64,000 nt of DNA, taken from positions 7,008,501-7,072,500 of the forward strand of contig NC_059548.1 in assembly GCF_905220415.1 (NCBI RefSeq), given 5' to 3'. Within the stretch, counting starts at the first letter, position 1. Each line of letters begins with the position of its first letter. Below are positions 25,301 through 34,770 of the stretch, one piece after another. The notes beneath the pieces are model-generated. The model was not told the origin of the DNA and made no database searches. It saw nothing but the letters and a program-made list of their open reading frames with translations. The translations under genes and the position numbers were made by a program. This stretch comes from Colias croceus (Eukaryota; Arthropoda; Insecta; Lepidoptera; Pieridae).

Positions 25301-27726
25301 TAATGAAACACTTGACTCGACTGTAAGCTTGTATTATATAATGTATTGAACTAATGTTACAACTGCACAACTGCTCTTAAACTGAAGAACCATAGGACTA
25401 TATAGTATGACGCGCACATACATAACATACATTATACATTACTCACTACAGTGTGTAATGTATTATGTATGTCTACAGTGACGCAAATCTCATTATTTGT
25501 CTGTATAATGATTATAAATAATTGTGTCCCGTTCGCAGAGCGTTGCAACGAGAGCGTGCGACTGGGCCTGCTGGTGCAGGCGATGCAGGCGCTGGCGGCC
25601 GGCCTGCGCCTCGCCGCCGACTGCTACCGCGAGCGCACGCTGCAGCCCACGCCGCAAGTGCGCAGCGGTCAGTGCGCGCACACGTTGCATTTTCTATTTT
25701 AATGTCATGTTTCTTGCGAAATTTATTAAATACTAGCTTTCCGCCTGCGGCTTCGCCCGCGTTTTCAAAGAAAAACCCGCATAAATCCCGTTCCCGTGGG
25801 ATTTCCGGGATAAAACCTATTACTTGTGGATAATGTGGCTTTCGAATGGTGAAAGAATTTTTAAAATCGGTCCAGTAGTTTATGAGCCTATTCATTACAA
25901 TCAAACAAACAAACAAAGTTTTCCTCTTTATAATATTAGTGTAGATAATTTTGGATGATCATTTCTGTTAATGTTTTCTAAGCGATCAATCAAATAAAAT
26001 TTATTAAAAAAATTGTGCTTTTGTTTTAGACGAATCGCTAATTCTTATTCTTTTGTGATTGTGATGTGAAACTTCTTTAGGCGCGTTGAGAGTAAAATTT
26101 TAAGTTCGCGTCCTGGCAAAAACCGTCACATCAAGGAGAAGGGCGACGATTCTGGTATCATTGAATCTTGCCAAAGAAGTTTCACTTCTGACACATGTGC
26201 TCGGCACACACGCTCTATTTTTGGATTCAATGCCCAAATCAATCATTCTAATTTATTATACATTTACAGTGGTATCACTTATGAACGGCAAATACAAATG
26301 GATAGTGAACGAATCGCGACGACTACACGAAACGGGAGTTACGCCGGCGGTCTGTGATAAAATACTTTACGAACATGCTATTGAATTGGTGAGTTTCCCC
26401 TAAATTTATGAATTTTTTTCTTTTCAGGTTTCTTAAAAATTTACAATAATCGTATCGAGAGAAAAACATTGAAAAAAGTTCGTCAAAAATTGTCCGAGTA
26501 TAAAAAATTCTTTAAATATTTCACCTTATTTCGTGGAAGTAAGGTTCAATGTCTCTAGTAACACTCATTACAAAATTCTGCCTAATACATAAGATTAGTC
26601 TCAGTAGAGAGTTACTCACATGATTGTGAATCTAGTTACATATTTATTGATCTTCATTGCCCTAACCGTACCAATGTACCCACCAGTGCCAGATGGCAGC
26701 TATCGAGGAGTTGTTCGGCGACGTGAAGGAGTGCGAGCGGCGCTACATGTCGGCGCAGGTGCTGCTGCACTCGCTCGTGCAGCGCCAGCCGCTGCACCCG
26801 CACCACCGCACCACGCTCTCCAAGTGTGAGTGCACGTTCAAATAAATAAATAATTTAAAAAGAAAAGAAAAAATGTGTGCGTGTACTAGTGTACACACGT
26901 AAGAAGTGACTTCTTTATGGCCTGATTTTTCAAAAAATAATTTACTATATACAACTTTACAAAAATACGTCGATTCATGCGTGCTAGGGACTAGGGATAA
27001 GAAAAAGATGGCGCGTAACGGAAAGATGTCACGCGTAACGAAAAAATGTTACACAAAATTTTTTTCCAACCCCGATAAAGAAGTTTCACTTCAAAAAATA
27101 CGTATACGTAAAAAAATGTATTTTATGGACCATAGGGAAACCTATGTTACCAACTCAAAAGTACACATATTAAGGATCGGTCACAACTCAATGATGTCAT
27201 GAGTTTATCATATTTAAGCGTGTTTTTTAGTTTTATTTTTAATGTTTGAAGTGAAACTTCTTTATCGGGATTGGAAAAAAATTTAGTGTAACATTTTTTC
27301 GTTACGCGTGACATTTTTCCGTTACGCGCCATCTTTTTCTTATCCCTACCACGCGTGATTCGACGTATTTCTGTAAAGTTGCATATAGTAAATTATTTTT
27401 TGAAAAATAAGGTCATAAAGAAGTTTCACTTCTTACATGTGTACACTAGTACAGGCACACATTTTTTTTTCACTATATAATATAATATTAGTGCATGTAC
27501 TGTGGTGAAAAAAATCTTTGAAGTTTTTTTAAAATTATTTGTATATTGTCAACTAGTAACGCAAATACGCATGACTCTAACGACTTGTTTACATAAAATC
27601 AACTTCTTACATGTCCTAATTAAATTATGTTACAATGCAGATCGGGATGCAGTACAGAGGCGGCTCAATTGCCTCAAAGGGCCGCGCAAGATAATGGACG
27701 TAAAACTAGAGGCTGGGATCTCATAA
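1376..27726 (+). CDS. Atg1: Atg1/ULK autophagy-initiating Ser/Thr kinase, 3' part (16 exons)
   Basis: Exons: 1376-1552, 11478-11694, 12042-12115, 12423-12583, 15607-15743, 16712-16804, 17491(or 17473)-17589, 19558-19835, 20925-21032, 21271-21373, 22069(or 22084)-22223, 22765-22882, 25539-25667, 26270-26388, 26693-26825, 27641-27726. Every junction keeps phase and the total is 2187 nt (728 aa plus stop). Seen: the VAVK lysine, YCNGGDLADYL hinge, IVHRDLKPQNIL catalytic loop, IADFGFARF (DFG), CGSPMYMAPEV activation segment, and WSLGTIVYQCLTGKAPFQA. A Ser/Pro-rich linker follows, with an (SPH)n tract, then a helical C-terminus (about the last 230 aa) matching the ULK EAT/tMIT region that in this family binds Atg13 and membranes. 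The glycine-loop exon is outside the window. Known role: phosphorylates Atg13, FIP200/Atg17 and Atg9-pathway partners to start autophagosome formation; regulated by TOR and AMPK. The first intron, about 10 kb, hosts an antisense gene. Two small exons have alternative in-phase acceptors. Confidence 0.96.
2133..2369 (+). repeat. RTE/SINE-like lepidopteran 3' tail copy
   Basis: It starts with ccgcccgcggcctcgcccgcg, carries the family core gggatttccgggataaa, continues through a segment containing ggttcagtagttttt, and ends in cgcatttataatacc with a tagga-type tail. The same module recurs near 20040, 25733, 31652, 39730, 39957, 60970 and (reverse) 63828. I infer a 5'-truncated retroelement. Confidence 0.8.
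2370..4880. other. Atg1 intron 1, no gene seen
   Basis: AT-rich intronic sequence. Only short, motif-free ORFs are present (for example near 2937 and 3877). I see no conserved coding, RNA gene or clear repeat. Confidence 0.5.
4887..5182 (-). mobile_element. LINE 3'-end fragment
   Basis: A poly-T run at 4890-4900 is followed by a GC-richer block running from ggggaggaaatcttc to the end of ccgccctcggtcc. Its composition is unlike its surroundings. A terminal poly-T on the + strand fits a minus-oriented, 5'-truncated non-LTR element. The block resembles 3' regions of lepidopteran LINEs, from memory only. The short + strand ORF inside is not a gene. Confidence 0.55.
5191..5228. repeat. Perfect 16-bp-arm hairpin
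   Basis: Arms tcctagaaactaaaaa and tttttagtttctagga are separated by a 6-base loop, directly downstream of the LINE fragment. No function is assigned. Confidence 0.7.
5585..5850 (+). repeat. Dispersed lepidopteran repeat fragment (aaccgacttcaaaaa family)
   Basis: It begins caaccgacttcaaaaaatgg and includes gtacaccgattactccgagg and a cccagtagttttt segment, which resembles the 'cagtagttt' part of the RTE-like tails. I take it to be a truncated dispersed repeat; the family assignment is from memory. A related start occurs near 50850. Confidence 0.45.
7085..7290 (+). repeat. RTE-like tail remnant
   Basis: It contains acggattttgatgatactt and ccgcacagcactgct, which are diverged versions of segments in the RTE-like tails. 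It is a degenerate intronic repeat. Confidence 0.4.
7504..7509 (-). terminator. Candidate polyA signal of the LRR gene
   Basis: AATAAA on the minus strand, about 355 bases past the stop codon. Another candidate lies near 7589. The cleavage site is not determined. Confidence 0.4.
7864..10147 (-). CDS. Secreted/transmembrane leucine-rich-repeat protein, nested in Atg1 intron
   Basis: Coding exons, 5' to 3' on the minus strand: 10147-10104, 9569-9107, 9028-8891, 8568-7864. Phases match and the total is 1350 nt (449 aa). Seen: an N-terminal signal peptide (MKTKRLCFILAACL), an acidic low-complexity stretch, an LRRNT-type cysteine cluster (CPKPCVC, residues about 95-101), about four LRRs (residues about 120-215, for example ITTLNLNNNKLTEIP and LEELDLGGNDIRT), a cysteine-containing segment, a Ser/Thr-rich stalk, one transmembrane helix (about 388-406) and a basic cytoplasmic tail of about 43 aa. 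This is type I membrane topology. Insect proteins of similar layout include Windpipe-like LRR proteins, but I cannot assign orthology. The gene lies wholly inside Atg1 intron 1 on the opposite strand. A polyA signal is visible as tttatt at 7504. Confidence 0.88.
11749..11858. mobile_element. Short TIR MITE with TTA target duplication
   Basis: The ends are gggtgcgcttccaccagaga and tctctggtggaaaagcaccc, inverted with one or two mismatches, and flanked by TTA on both sides (11746-11748 and 11859-11861). A 110-bp element with a 3-bp TTA duplication points to a PIF/Harbinger-type MITE. It sits just after Atg1 exon 11478-11694. Confidence 0.85.
12947..13746. mobile_element. 800-bp TIR DNA element, TA target
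   Basis: The terminal inverted repeats of about 28 bp start cagggttagttttcaatgac and end in its reverse complement, with one mismatch, flanked by TA. Inside are long subterminal inverted repeats built from variants of 'tggccatatcgt' and 'catttcatgaaatgg', around a GC-rich core and a short taacc run. No transposase ORF is present, so it is non-autonomous. It lies in the Atg1 intron between 12583 and 15607. Confidence 0.85.
13750..15600. other. Atg1 intron, no gene seen
   Basis: AT-rich intronic DNA. No coding, RNA or convincing repeat signal is seen. Confidence 0.5.
17636..17827. repeat. Long hairpin (MITE-like), about 90-bp arms
   Basis: The left arm 17636-17725 and right arm 17736-17827 are inverted with few mismatches around a 10-base loop. 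The outermost arm is tcatagttcg / cgaactatga. It begins 47 bases after an Atg1 splice donor at 17590 and would fold into a long duplex in the pre-mRNA. Confidence 0.85.
17830..19550. other. Atg1 intron, no gene seen
   Basis: AT-rich. One short block near 18891-18970 (ggccccggaaccacagacac through gggaccgatcaggccgcttg) resembles a block at 55436-55480 and is probably a dispersed repeat. A GA-rich (gagagaga) tract lies near 19368. Nothing else is supported. Confidence 0.45.
19715..19792 (+). repeat. 9-bp tandem repeat coding (SPH)n in Atg1
   Basis: About seven near-identical copies of ccccactcg lie inside exon 19558-19835 and encode alternating Ser-Pro-His. Unit length is a multiple of three, so copy-number change would keep the frame. 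The SP dipeptides are potential proline-directed phosphosites (inference). Confidence 0.9.
19868..20039 (+). repeat. RTE-like tail, first of a tandem pair
   Basis: It runs from actagctgtgccttgctg to ctttataatattactag, with a ccagtagttcctgagatta segment. It is immediately followed by a second tail copy at 20040. This is an old insertion into or next to another copy. Confidence 0.65.
20040..20275 (+). repeat. RTE/SINE-like tail with ATAG microsatellite
   Basis: ccgcccgcggcttcgcccgc start, gggatttccgggataaaacc core, and a terminal agatagatagata run. The simple-repeat 3' end is typical of RTE-type retroelements. Confidence 0.75.
22013..22031 (+). repeat. (GT)n microsatellite
   Basis: Nine uninterrupted tg units just upstream of the Atg1 exon ending at 22223. 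It may act as a G/T-rich element near the acceptor. Confidence 0.85.
22284..22416. repeat. Imperfect inverted-repeat element, GC-rich
   Basis: Left arm cggtcgtacacggactgctc and right arm gagctgtccgtgtacggcag are near inverted copies about 130 bp apart end to end. The inner arms repeat the motif gctcgagc. It is a MITE-like element in an Atg1 intron. Confidence 0.6.
23337..24590. mobile_element. Inner nested TIR element, about 1254 bp
   Basis: Ends aataggctatttgaca and tgtcaaatagcctatt are perfect 16-bp inverted repeats. Internal inverted repeats include tgacgtcacagcggcgtaaa near 23531 and its complement near 24387, each with a TGACGTCA palindrome. It carries a short ORF at 23684-23800. It is inserted within the element at 23059-25041. 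A target duplication is not clear. Confidence 0.75.
23684..23800 (+). pseudogene. 38-aa ORF fragment inside the nested transposon
   Basis: ATG at 23684, stop at 23798-23800. The product starts MEPNFEKADSRNLPKVDAIM, continues with VGMFFKNNPDF and ends APELRM. The 'LPKVD.IMV..FF' wording resembles the start of SWIM/YqaJ-type proteins found in insect repeats, but this is memory of a pattern, not a match. It is probably the truncated N-terminus of a transposon-carried gene. Confidence 0.35.
25733..25947 (+). repeat. RTE/SINE-like tail copy
   Basis: tttccgcctgcggcttcgcc start, cgtgggatttccgggataaa core, ccagtagtttatgagcc, ctttataatattagtgtaga end. It begins about 65 bases after the Atg1 exon ending at 25667. 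Confidence 0.8.
26065..26217. repeat. Dispersed element with gtgaaacttcttt inverted ends
   Basis: gtgaaacttctttaggcgcg on the left and ccaaagaagtttcacttctg on the right are inverted. The right part (cttctgacacatgtgctcgg and on) recurs at 59930-59982. It is a MITE-like family in introns of two genes. Confidence 0.6.
26874..27461. mobile_element. Foldback (long inverted repeat) element
   Basis: Arms of about 220 bp (26874-27095 and 27245-27461) are inverted copies around a loop of about 150 bp. Matching pairs include gataagaaaaagatggcgcg / cgcgccatctttttcttatc and gataaagaagtttcacttc / gaagtgaaacttctttatc. Similar peptides appear on both strands because of the symmetry; neither is a gene. It lies in the last Atg1 intron. 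Confidence 0.85.
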
Positions 27727-28561
27727 TGCAATAAGCTATCAACATTTAGAATTAAGTACACTATACAAGATGAGAAGTGATTTTATTTTGTCTTTATAAA
27801 TGACTTGAAGTGAATAAAAAAAAATATTTTAAAAATGTGTAAAAATAAAAAAGTGAATGACTTCAACAAATCATATAAACACAAATGTAGTAAAGAAGAT
27901 TACCAGAGATTGCAATAGTAAGTTATATATTTTTTTAACAGTATGTAGGTTTTCTTTTAAGTAGGGACTGTAGAGCTCTAGAACATTTTAGTGCAAATGA
28001 ATTAGTACAGCTTAAACTTTCATAGATAAGTAGATAAATAGATGTGTCATTATACTCTTTTAATAATGGTTGTACTTTCATATTATTGTTTGTAACTTTA
28101 GTACAAGAAATGTATGACATGTCCATTCAGTTCCGCTAACATATACATATTGCCATTAAAGAGGTTTTATACTATAATTTTAGAAATTGACAAAGAGAAT
28201 ATCAAAATGTACATGTAGGTTTAAAAATGTAGTATTGTTTTTTGCAAACACATCTCATAATTATTGTATTAACATTTAATATTATTACTATTAATTATGT
28301 AGAGTGAAAATTATGAAGTAAAATATCTCGATATGGACAAGATGCTATAGATCTCATTATCGACCAATAACAATATGGCATTTTTAGGTTAAGCTACGAA
28401 TAATGTTTTCAAAGTATTTTTTAGGAAATTTTTCAGTATGATGTTTAAATTTGTGTATTTTCGCAAACTGTATTCTGTAATAGCCAATTGTGATCCTATT
28501 ATGTATTTTTTATTTTCTTTCCCAAAATGATCAATGCTTTACAAAAATAAGAATAAATAAA
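27727..28561 (+). terminator. Atg1 3' UTR with two polyA-signal sites
   Basis: After the stop at 27724-27726 there is AATAAA at 27813-27818 and a doubled aataaataaa at 28552-28561 followed by a T/G-rich stretch. The distal site looks stronger. The choice between them would change 3' UTR length by about 740 nt. Confidence 0.5.
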
Positions 28562-28639
28562 GACTGTTGTATTATACCTAATTTTGTTTCGATTTAATAC
28601 CTAGTACCCACTATTATAAATTATATTTAGGCAATTGGG

Positions 28640-29631
28640 CATTTGTTTGTGTATAATACAGGGTGCCATTGAGCATAGCAAGAATGTTTTGAGATTTATT
28701 ACGTATGAAAAAATATACGTTTTTTGATAGTAGTGCGCTTAATCTTCGTTGACATCAGTATTTGTGTATGTAATTCGTTTTATGACACACGGCGACAGCG
28801 GTTACCTGCACACAATTCCCTGTTTCATTCCCAAGTCAAATAAAAAAATCCGTTTCAATGGTGTAGTGAGAAAGCATGAAATAAACCGGCCAAGTGCGAG
28901 TACCTTGTAGATTTTGATTCCCTTGAAAGTAGCAAGTACCTAGTTGCGAATTTCAGTTTATGCGGCTTTAATTCCTATTTCTTGCGTTGACATAGAAGTT
29001 TGGTTTTAAGACGAGTTTTTGGTGTGAATATCAATTGAATTCATGTAAGCGTTATTGGGTTAAGAGTCGTTAGTTTAATTTTTTTTTTTATAATCATTCA
29101 TAATTAAAAATTTATGTTTTTCGCAATTATTCCTATATCTGAGTTATAAGACGTTCTTACATGTATGTAAGAAAATTCCATGCATGTGTACGCAGCAGCT
29201 ACCTTGTAGGTACTAGAGTGGTACTAGGTTTTGATTTCCTTGCGAATGTCGAAATTTACGAAAAATTTCAGCATTTTGTAGTTTTCTTATGGTAAAATAA
29301 TTTAATTCCATCTAGAAGTTTTTGAGTTAAATTATAACTAACCACTTCATAATATTAGTTGGACTAAAGGTCCCTGTCCCTTTTCTGCGCAGCGTAGAGC
29401 TACATCTGCGCGGCGTGTATTTTATTTTTTGTTTATACGTAGATATTGTAATTTTAAATTTCATATTTTTTTAATGGCATGATGGTCTATTTCTATCGTT
29501 GATTGTCAGGTATCTCCAAATTTTACAAGAAATAAATATAGCGTTGGTCGGTTATAATGTACCTAGCTTACAAATGATCTTGATGATTGAATTTATGGAA
29601 TCAGTCCAGTAATTCTGAGATATGTAATGAA
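28640..29631. repeat. Intergenic degenerate repeats
   Basis: Between Atg1 and THOC5. It contains aaaccggccaagtgcgagta (a common lepidopteran repeat phrase, from memory), duplicated blocks around 'accttgtag...ttttgatt' near 28902 and 29200, and an RTE-like tail ending ccagtaattctgagatatg at 29608-29626 that is split by the hAT-like insertion. No gene is seen. Confidence 0.4.
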
Positions 29632-30211
29632 TAGACATCGGATTATATGCACGAACAAAATGCCAAAATATGCATGCAAATATGCACTAAAAAAGGCCGA
29701 AATATGCACTAAAACGACTGATATGCCTAAAATATGCACAATACAAAATCAAAAAACCTTTATTATTACTAGCGAAATTTTGTGGCAATATACAATTAAG
29801 CATTTTTACCAAATTTTCGAGCGCAAATTTGTAACGTTTGTCACCCGCGAGGCCAGTGTTGTCACCTTAGACCATTTCGGGCTAAATCTAGCCCTTTCTT
29901 GGAATTTAAGCCGTGTTTTAAGTTTTAGGCCCCGAAAGGGTAATCTAGCCATTCAAAAGAATGGCTCAAAATTAACTTAAAATGGAGCCCATTTTGTAAT
30001 TTTTTGCCATTTTACCATGCCAAAATAGGGTTTGTTTACTCGCTGAGCGTTCTGATTGGCTAATAAAGGTTAGTCAACCAATCAAAACTCCTGCTATTTA
30101 ACGAAATATGCACGATTGGGGAAAAAGGCTAAAATATGCACTAACGCCGTAAATAGAGAGTTTTATGCATTTGCATATGCAAACATGCAAATGCATATAA
30201 TCCGATGTCTA
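29632..30211. mobile_element. Non-autonomous hAT-like transposon, 580 bp
   Basis: Perfect 20-bp terminal inverted repeats (tagacatcggattatatgca and its complement) are flanked by a perfect 8-bp direct duplication gtaatgaa (29624-29631 and 30212-30219). An 8-bp duplication is the hAT signature. The interior holds at least eight copies of 'atatgca' in subterminal positions, plausible transposase-binding repeats. No transposase ORF is present. It is inserted into an older RTE-like tail. Confidence 0.9.
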
Positions 30212-30309
30212 GTAATGAACATACAAAAATATAAATCTTTTCTTTATAATATTAGTGAAGATTAGAAAGGATTATTATATAAATGAAAACAAATGTATTT
30301 TACAAAATA

Positions 30310-30315
30310 TTTATT
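30310..30315 (-). terminator. THOC5 polyA signal
   Basis: AATAAA on the minus strand, 22 bases past the stop codon at 30337. Confidence 0.5.
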
Positions 30316-30336
30316 TTTATAAACAGAATTGTTACA

Positions 30337-33054
30337 TCAAAACTGTACAAAAATACCTGTTCCTTGTTTTACGTATTTATAAGGTTTCATCCTGTTTCTG
30401 CCCCTCACAGGTTGCATCATGACTTTATCAGGTGGAAATTCAGATGTACCCATTGATTCTAACAAAATATCAAGACATATTAATAATTGTTGAATTTGGT
30501 GTGAAAGACTATGACGAGATAAAATATTCCCACTCTGCCAATCTGTATTGACAACTCTCTCAATATCTCTAATATCATCGTTAGTAGCATTGTGATGAGT
30601 TCCATTGTAATGTAGAGTTAATGAGAAAAGAGGCGCTTTCTTTGGGTAATCACTGCTTAGGGCCACTAAAGCCACTAATTTTGCAGACTGGCGAGTAATG
30701 ATTGCACGATACAACATGTTATCTGGAGTAACTAAACCTTCTGATATTAAAAATGCTGTTGATGGAGCTTGACTATATTCTGACCAACTGACTGATTGCC
30801 ACTGTGTCAAAGACCCTGACAACCTAATAGTAGAAGTTTCTTTAGATGGCATGATTTTACCAGACTCAAGATCTTGCAACTCTTTCATTAGTTCAACTCT
30901 TGCTTTTAATCTTTTTTGTAAAGTAAAAATAAAATTTTCAACTGTAGCCACACTTAAACTAGGACATAATTGGAAATTTTTAAGATCTTTCTGTTCGTCT
31001 CCTATTGCAGTCATAAAATCTAATCCACACATTCTTTGGGCCCATATGTAAGGCCTACCCACTTCAGGAATAAAGTGTTGAAAAGCATCTGCAATACCAG
31101 CTGCTTTAAGTACATAAGCAGTGGCCGGATGTGGAGAGTCATTTCCTGTATCTCCAGTGTACAACTCATTGAGAACACAGTCTCCATCCAGGACATCAGC
31201 AGCAGAAACTCCGGCAATTGGCTTTGAATGATCTAAATAAAACTTGACCACAATGATTTTTAAATGCATAAGATAGGAAAAAGCCAAGTTTAAAGCAGTT
31301 CCATCAGGGATTTTAACCGATAGAGAAACATTTAAGGGGTGTTTTTTCAGAGCTTCTTTCTTTTTTGCTTCTGCCTTCTCCTCTTTTGATACTTTTGTTG
31401 ATCTATGATGGCGTTTCTTTTTTTCCTGCTGATCCTCATCATTAGCATCTTGATCTGAATCTGAATCATTGGAAACAACCAGTTCATTTTCTACATGGCT
31501 TATTTGTTCTAGCCTTCTAGCTTCATCTTCATCTCCAGATATAACTGCAAATTAAAAAAAAAAATTATTGGAACATTTATTATGTTTGTGTATTATAATA
31601 AAACATATTATAAGAATTTGTCTAGTGGTGACAATCAATTTATATAGGTACTAGATTTCCGCCCACGGCTTTGCCCGCGTTTTCAAAGGAAAACCCGAAA
31701 AATTGTTTGTTTAAACACGCTAATCTCAGGAACCCATCTTGCTAGGACCAACTAGAGCGGAGCACTGCGGGTAAAACCGCAGAGCACTGCTAGTAATAAA
31801 AAATATCAAAAAATATATAAACTTATCTAGAGTATGTGATACCAGAGTGGTACGTAGGTGTTAGATACACACATTTAACTAAAAACACACAATGTATTTG
31901 CATTAAAAAAATAGTGACACCTACCTACGCTTATGTTTTTAACACCCAATGCATCAGAATATGCACTGGCATTTGTATAAAGAAGAAATAGAGGTGAGGG
32001 AAGTAAAGATGCCAATTTAGTTTCTTCTCTTTTTTCATCTAGTCTCAATGCCAAGCACTCCTGCAGAGGCTTAGTTGATTTTAGAACATCTCTAAGATGT
32101 GGTGCTAAGGCATCTAGCCGGGACCTTGCAGCTGCTATAGCCGCCGCCACTCTTTCCTTGGAAGCAATAAGTTCATTGCATGCTCCCGCTAGCTCTCTAC
32201 GCTGCCGAAGCTCCCATTCCAACCTGGCTAGCTGAAGTTGGTGTTCATCTTTTTTGGTAATTTCCTGTTAACATTAACATTACTTGAGGTTATTAAGTAC
32301 CTATATTAGTACATTATTCTGTAATTATAAGATTAAATCCACAACTTACTGGACGCGTAATTTCTGTTGGAGCATTTTTATAAAAATCTTCAACAGGCAC
32401 CAGTTCAATTTCTTCATCTTTTGATTTAAATTGCAAACATTTTGTAACTTCCTTATTTAAGTGATCAGCTTCATACAATAAATTTTGCAAAAGCAATTGA
32501 GTTGAGTCTACTCTCTGCTTCTCCTTGTGGAGTGCGTCCCGTCCTGCCCTGGTTCGCACCTTTTCTAAACGATTTAATTTTTTTAATGCAACCAAATGTA
32601 ATGACGCCTCTATTCTCTTTGCATTTATTTTTTCCTTAGCCTGCAATGTGAATTGTTTATAAATTGTTATGCAATTGAAGAAAATGTTGTGTTTAAATAT
32701 GAAAACTTACCTCTTCTGTGCCTTTGGCTTTTAACTCTGCTATATCTGTAAAAAGTTGACGAACATCTTGGCAAATTTTCATAAATAACGTTGCATCTTT
32801 TTCTGCGGGCCTCAATTTAGCCTCAGATTCTTCGAATTCTACTACTTTCTAAAAAAGAGGACTTTCAATTAAATTACTTTATTGGCTTTAAAAAATACTA
32901 GGTATATCATGAATAATTCGTAAGATAGGTAAATTTATTTAGATTAGCGGAACTCTACCTTGTACAAATCCACGGGGCTTTGTTTAGAGCTCTCGTTACT
33001 AGAACTTGTATTTAATTTGCGACGTTTCTTCGTAGTAGTGTCTTCTTTTCCCAT
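30337..33054 (-). CDS. THOC5: THO complex subunit 5 (THOC5), complete
   Basis: Coding exons on the minus strand: 33054-32959, 32848-32711, 32640-32350, 32264-31925, 31544-30337. Phases agree and the sum is 2073 nt (690 aa, the usual THOC5 size). Seen: a basic N-terminus (KKRRKLN), a long charged coiled-coil region over the first half (for example HKEKQRVDSTQLLLQNLLYE and LARLEWELRQRRELAGACNE), an acidic/Lys-rich linker (SDSDQDANDEDQQEKKKR), then the conserved C-terminal fold with DFMTAIGDEQKDLKNFQLC and a TVENFIFTLQKRLKARVELM helix. Known role: a THO/TREX subunit coupling transcription to mRNA export in the nucleus. ATG at 33054 is chosen because it opens the conserved N-terminus and no upstream ATG lies in the same open frame nearby. 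A retroelement tail sits in the last intron (31652-31800). An LTR element lies about 510 bp upstream. Confidence 0.95.
31652..31800 (+). repeat. Truncated RTE-like tail in THOC5 intron 4
   Basis: actagatttccgcccacggc start and gttttcaaaggaaaacccg, then a deletion joining to the cacgctaatctcaggaaccc part. Partial copy. Confidence 0.65.
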
Positions 33055-33560
33055 GATTATTTCTTAAAAATACAAATTTAATTCATCGATTCGCAATGAG
33101 TTTTGACTTTTGACGTTTATGAATATGAATTTTAGGTTAGAATTTAGATGTTTGTATATAGAAGGCACAGACTAAAAAAATACAATCAAATTAATGTAGA
33201 TAAGATAACAATAAAGCTAATGAGTTACGTCTTGCGTGCGTCTTGCTCACCTAAGGTGCTCACAGAGGTGACTTGCTCAATAAAAGCATGCTTTCGTGCT
33301 AGTAATGAGCACGTCTGTCCGTAACTTTTGATGAGAACTTCTCTCCTCCACTGCTTATCCACGGCTGACATTGTGTATTGTGTATATAGGTACCTACTCT
33401 ACTACTGGTCTACTGAGTACTGCCAATGGTTAAAGAACACTGATAAATCGGACAAGATCTAAAACAATTAGTATCATCTTTGCGTGAAAATAATTCTTGA
33501 GAAAAATCTAATTGGTATTAATAATATAGGAATGGTAGTTAGTAGATACATATTACAATA
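33055..33560. other. THOC5 upstream region
   Basis: Presumed THOC5 promoter and 5' UTR, followed by intergenic DNA. No TATA box is obvious near the ATG. Apart from candidate promoter sequence I see nothing specific. Confidence 0.35.
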
Positions 33561-33564
33561 ACAT

Positions 33565-33811
33565 TGTTGGGGTCTTGTTATGTGCGGGTGTAATGAAAGA
33601 TGAATAACTACGCAAAAGGTTATATTTCGTTAAATTACATATATTTATTCGTATGTAATTAATATTCGACCTAATGCGACCCACCCGCGTCCCGACAAGC
33701 CCGTGACTCTGTGCATAGCGCACGAACTGTTTATATATGAGTTACCGTGTGAACTTTCTTAGCGTTACACTTGAAATTCGATAACTCATAAATTGGCTTG
33801 TCGACGCTACA
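33565..33811 (-). repeat. 3' LTR (left copy)
   Basis: On the minus strand it carries an atatataaac TATA-like motif and an aataaatatatg polyA signal, as expected of an LTR. It is identical to the right copy except at 33788. Confidence 0.92.
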
Positions 33812-34446
33812 TCATTCCCCCCTTAAAAAATAAAAAGGGTATACAAGTAAAAAAAAACTTACAATTAAACTAAACATTAAACAGATGGGTGTATATAAAG
33901 TGTCGCTATATAAGGTTAGGTACAAAATGTTTACAATATAAAGTATAAAAAAGGTTCACAATATAAATCAATCATAACTTATACAAGTGGTTAACAGTTA
34001 ACACCTAATTTCGTTAAACTATTTATGTTATTACAAAAACTCGGTTGGGTCTTCTAAGTGGCGTGCGATAATTGTTACACGTCATCTAACACTTAGTAAC
34101 ATCAACATTTCAAATCTCAATACGTTCTTTACACTTGTATCGTTTAATATTACAAAGGCTATTACTATACACTCATAAGCCATAAATCAAAAGTACTTAA
34201 ATTTCTAAGTAGTAAACATTTCAATAAAAACTTAACACAAACATAAATTTGAAATACCGTACTTAAAACGTTAAACCATTAACAATAAACTCGTTTCAAA
34301 TTTCACAAGTGCTATTATTTATTAAATACGATGTGTTGATTACTAAGTATTTATTATACATTTCTATGAAGTCTTCTATGAATACTTATAATCATCGTAA
34401 TTCTAATAAATTTAAAATAGTTGAAACAATTACAAATACAATACTA

Positions 34447-34770
34447 TTACCTAAATCGTACCGGTAATCGTATAGCTCTTCCACTACGCGTGGTATGTGT
34501 ATTAGGCAATTCGCTACTTGGAATTTGTAATGGAACCTCAGTATCTGCCCCAGATGTCGTATCACTATCATCATTCAAATAATATGCAGGTTTTAGACGG
34601 TCTACAGATATTCTAACTTTCCTGCCAGTCATTTGAATGTAAAATACCTTTTCCTCTCGACTCAACACACGATAAGGACCGTCGTATGTTGGTTGTAGAG
34701 GCTTACGCACTGCGTCGTTTCTTACAAAATCATAATCGCACTTTTCTAAATCGGGGTGTATAAATATGTT
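34447..34770 (-). pseudogene. Integrase C-terminal remnant
   Basis: The frame on the minus strand includes PTYDGPYRVLSREEKVFYIQ and VRISVDRLKPAY, the SH3-like C-terminal domain typical of gypsy-group integrases, then a Thr/Ser-rich tail to the stop at 34447. The catalytic core with its DDE residues is absent, so it cannot integrate. The upstream join to protease sequence shows an internal deletion. Confidence 0.8.

Noticed and set aside
26906..27332. Similar peptides (MARNGKMSRVTKKCYTKFF) on both strands
   Set aside because: They arise because the foldback element reads alike in both directions; there is no start context, domain or splice support.
29627..29980. 117-codon ORF at the hAT-like element
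   Set aside because: It starts in the target duplication and crosses the terminal repeat; repeated atatgca motifs explain its Lys/Ile/Cys bias and there is no transposase motif.
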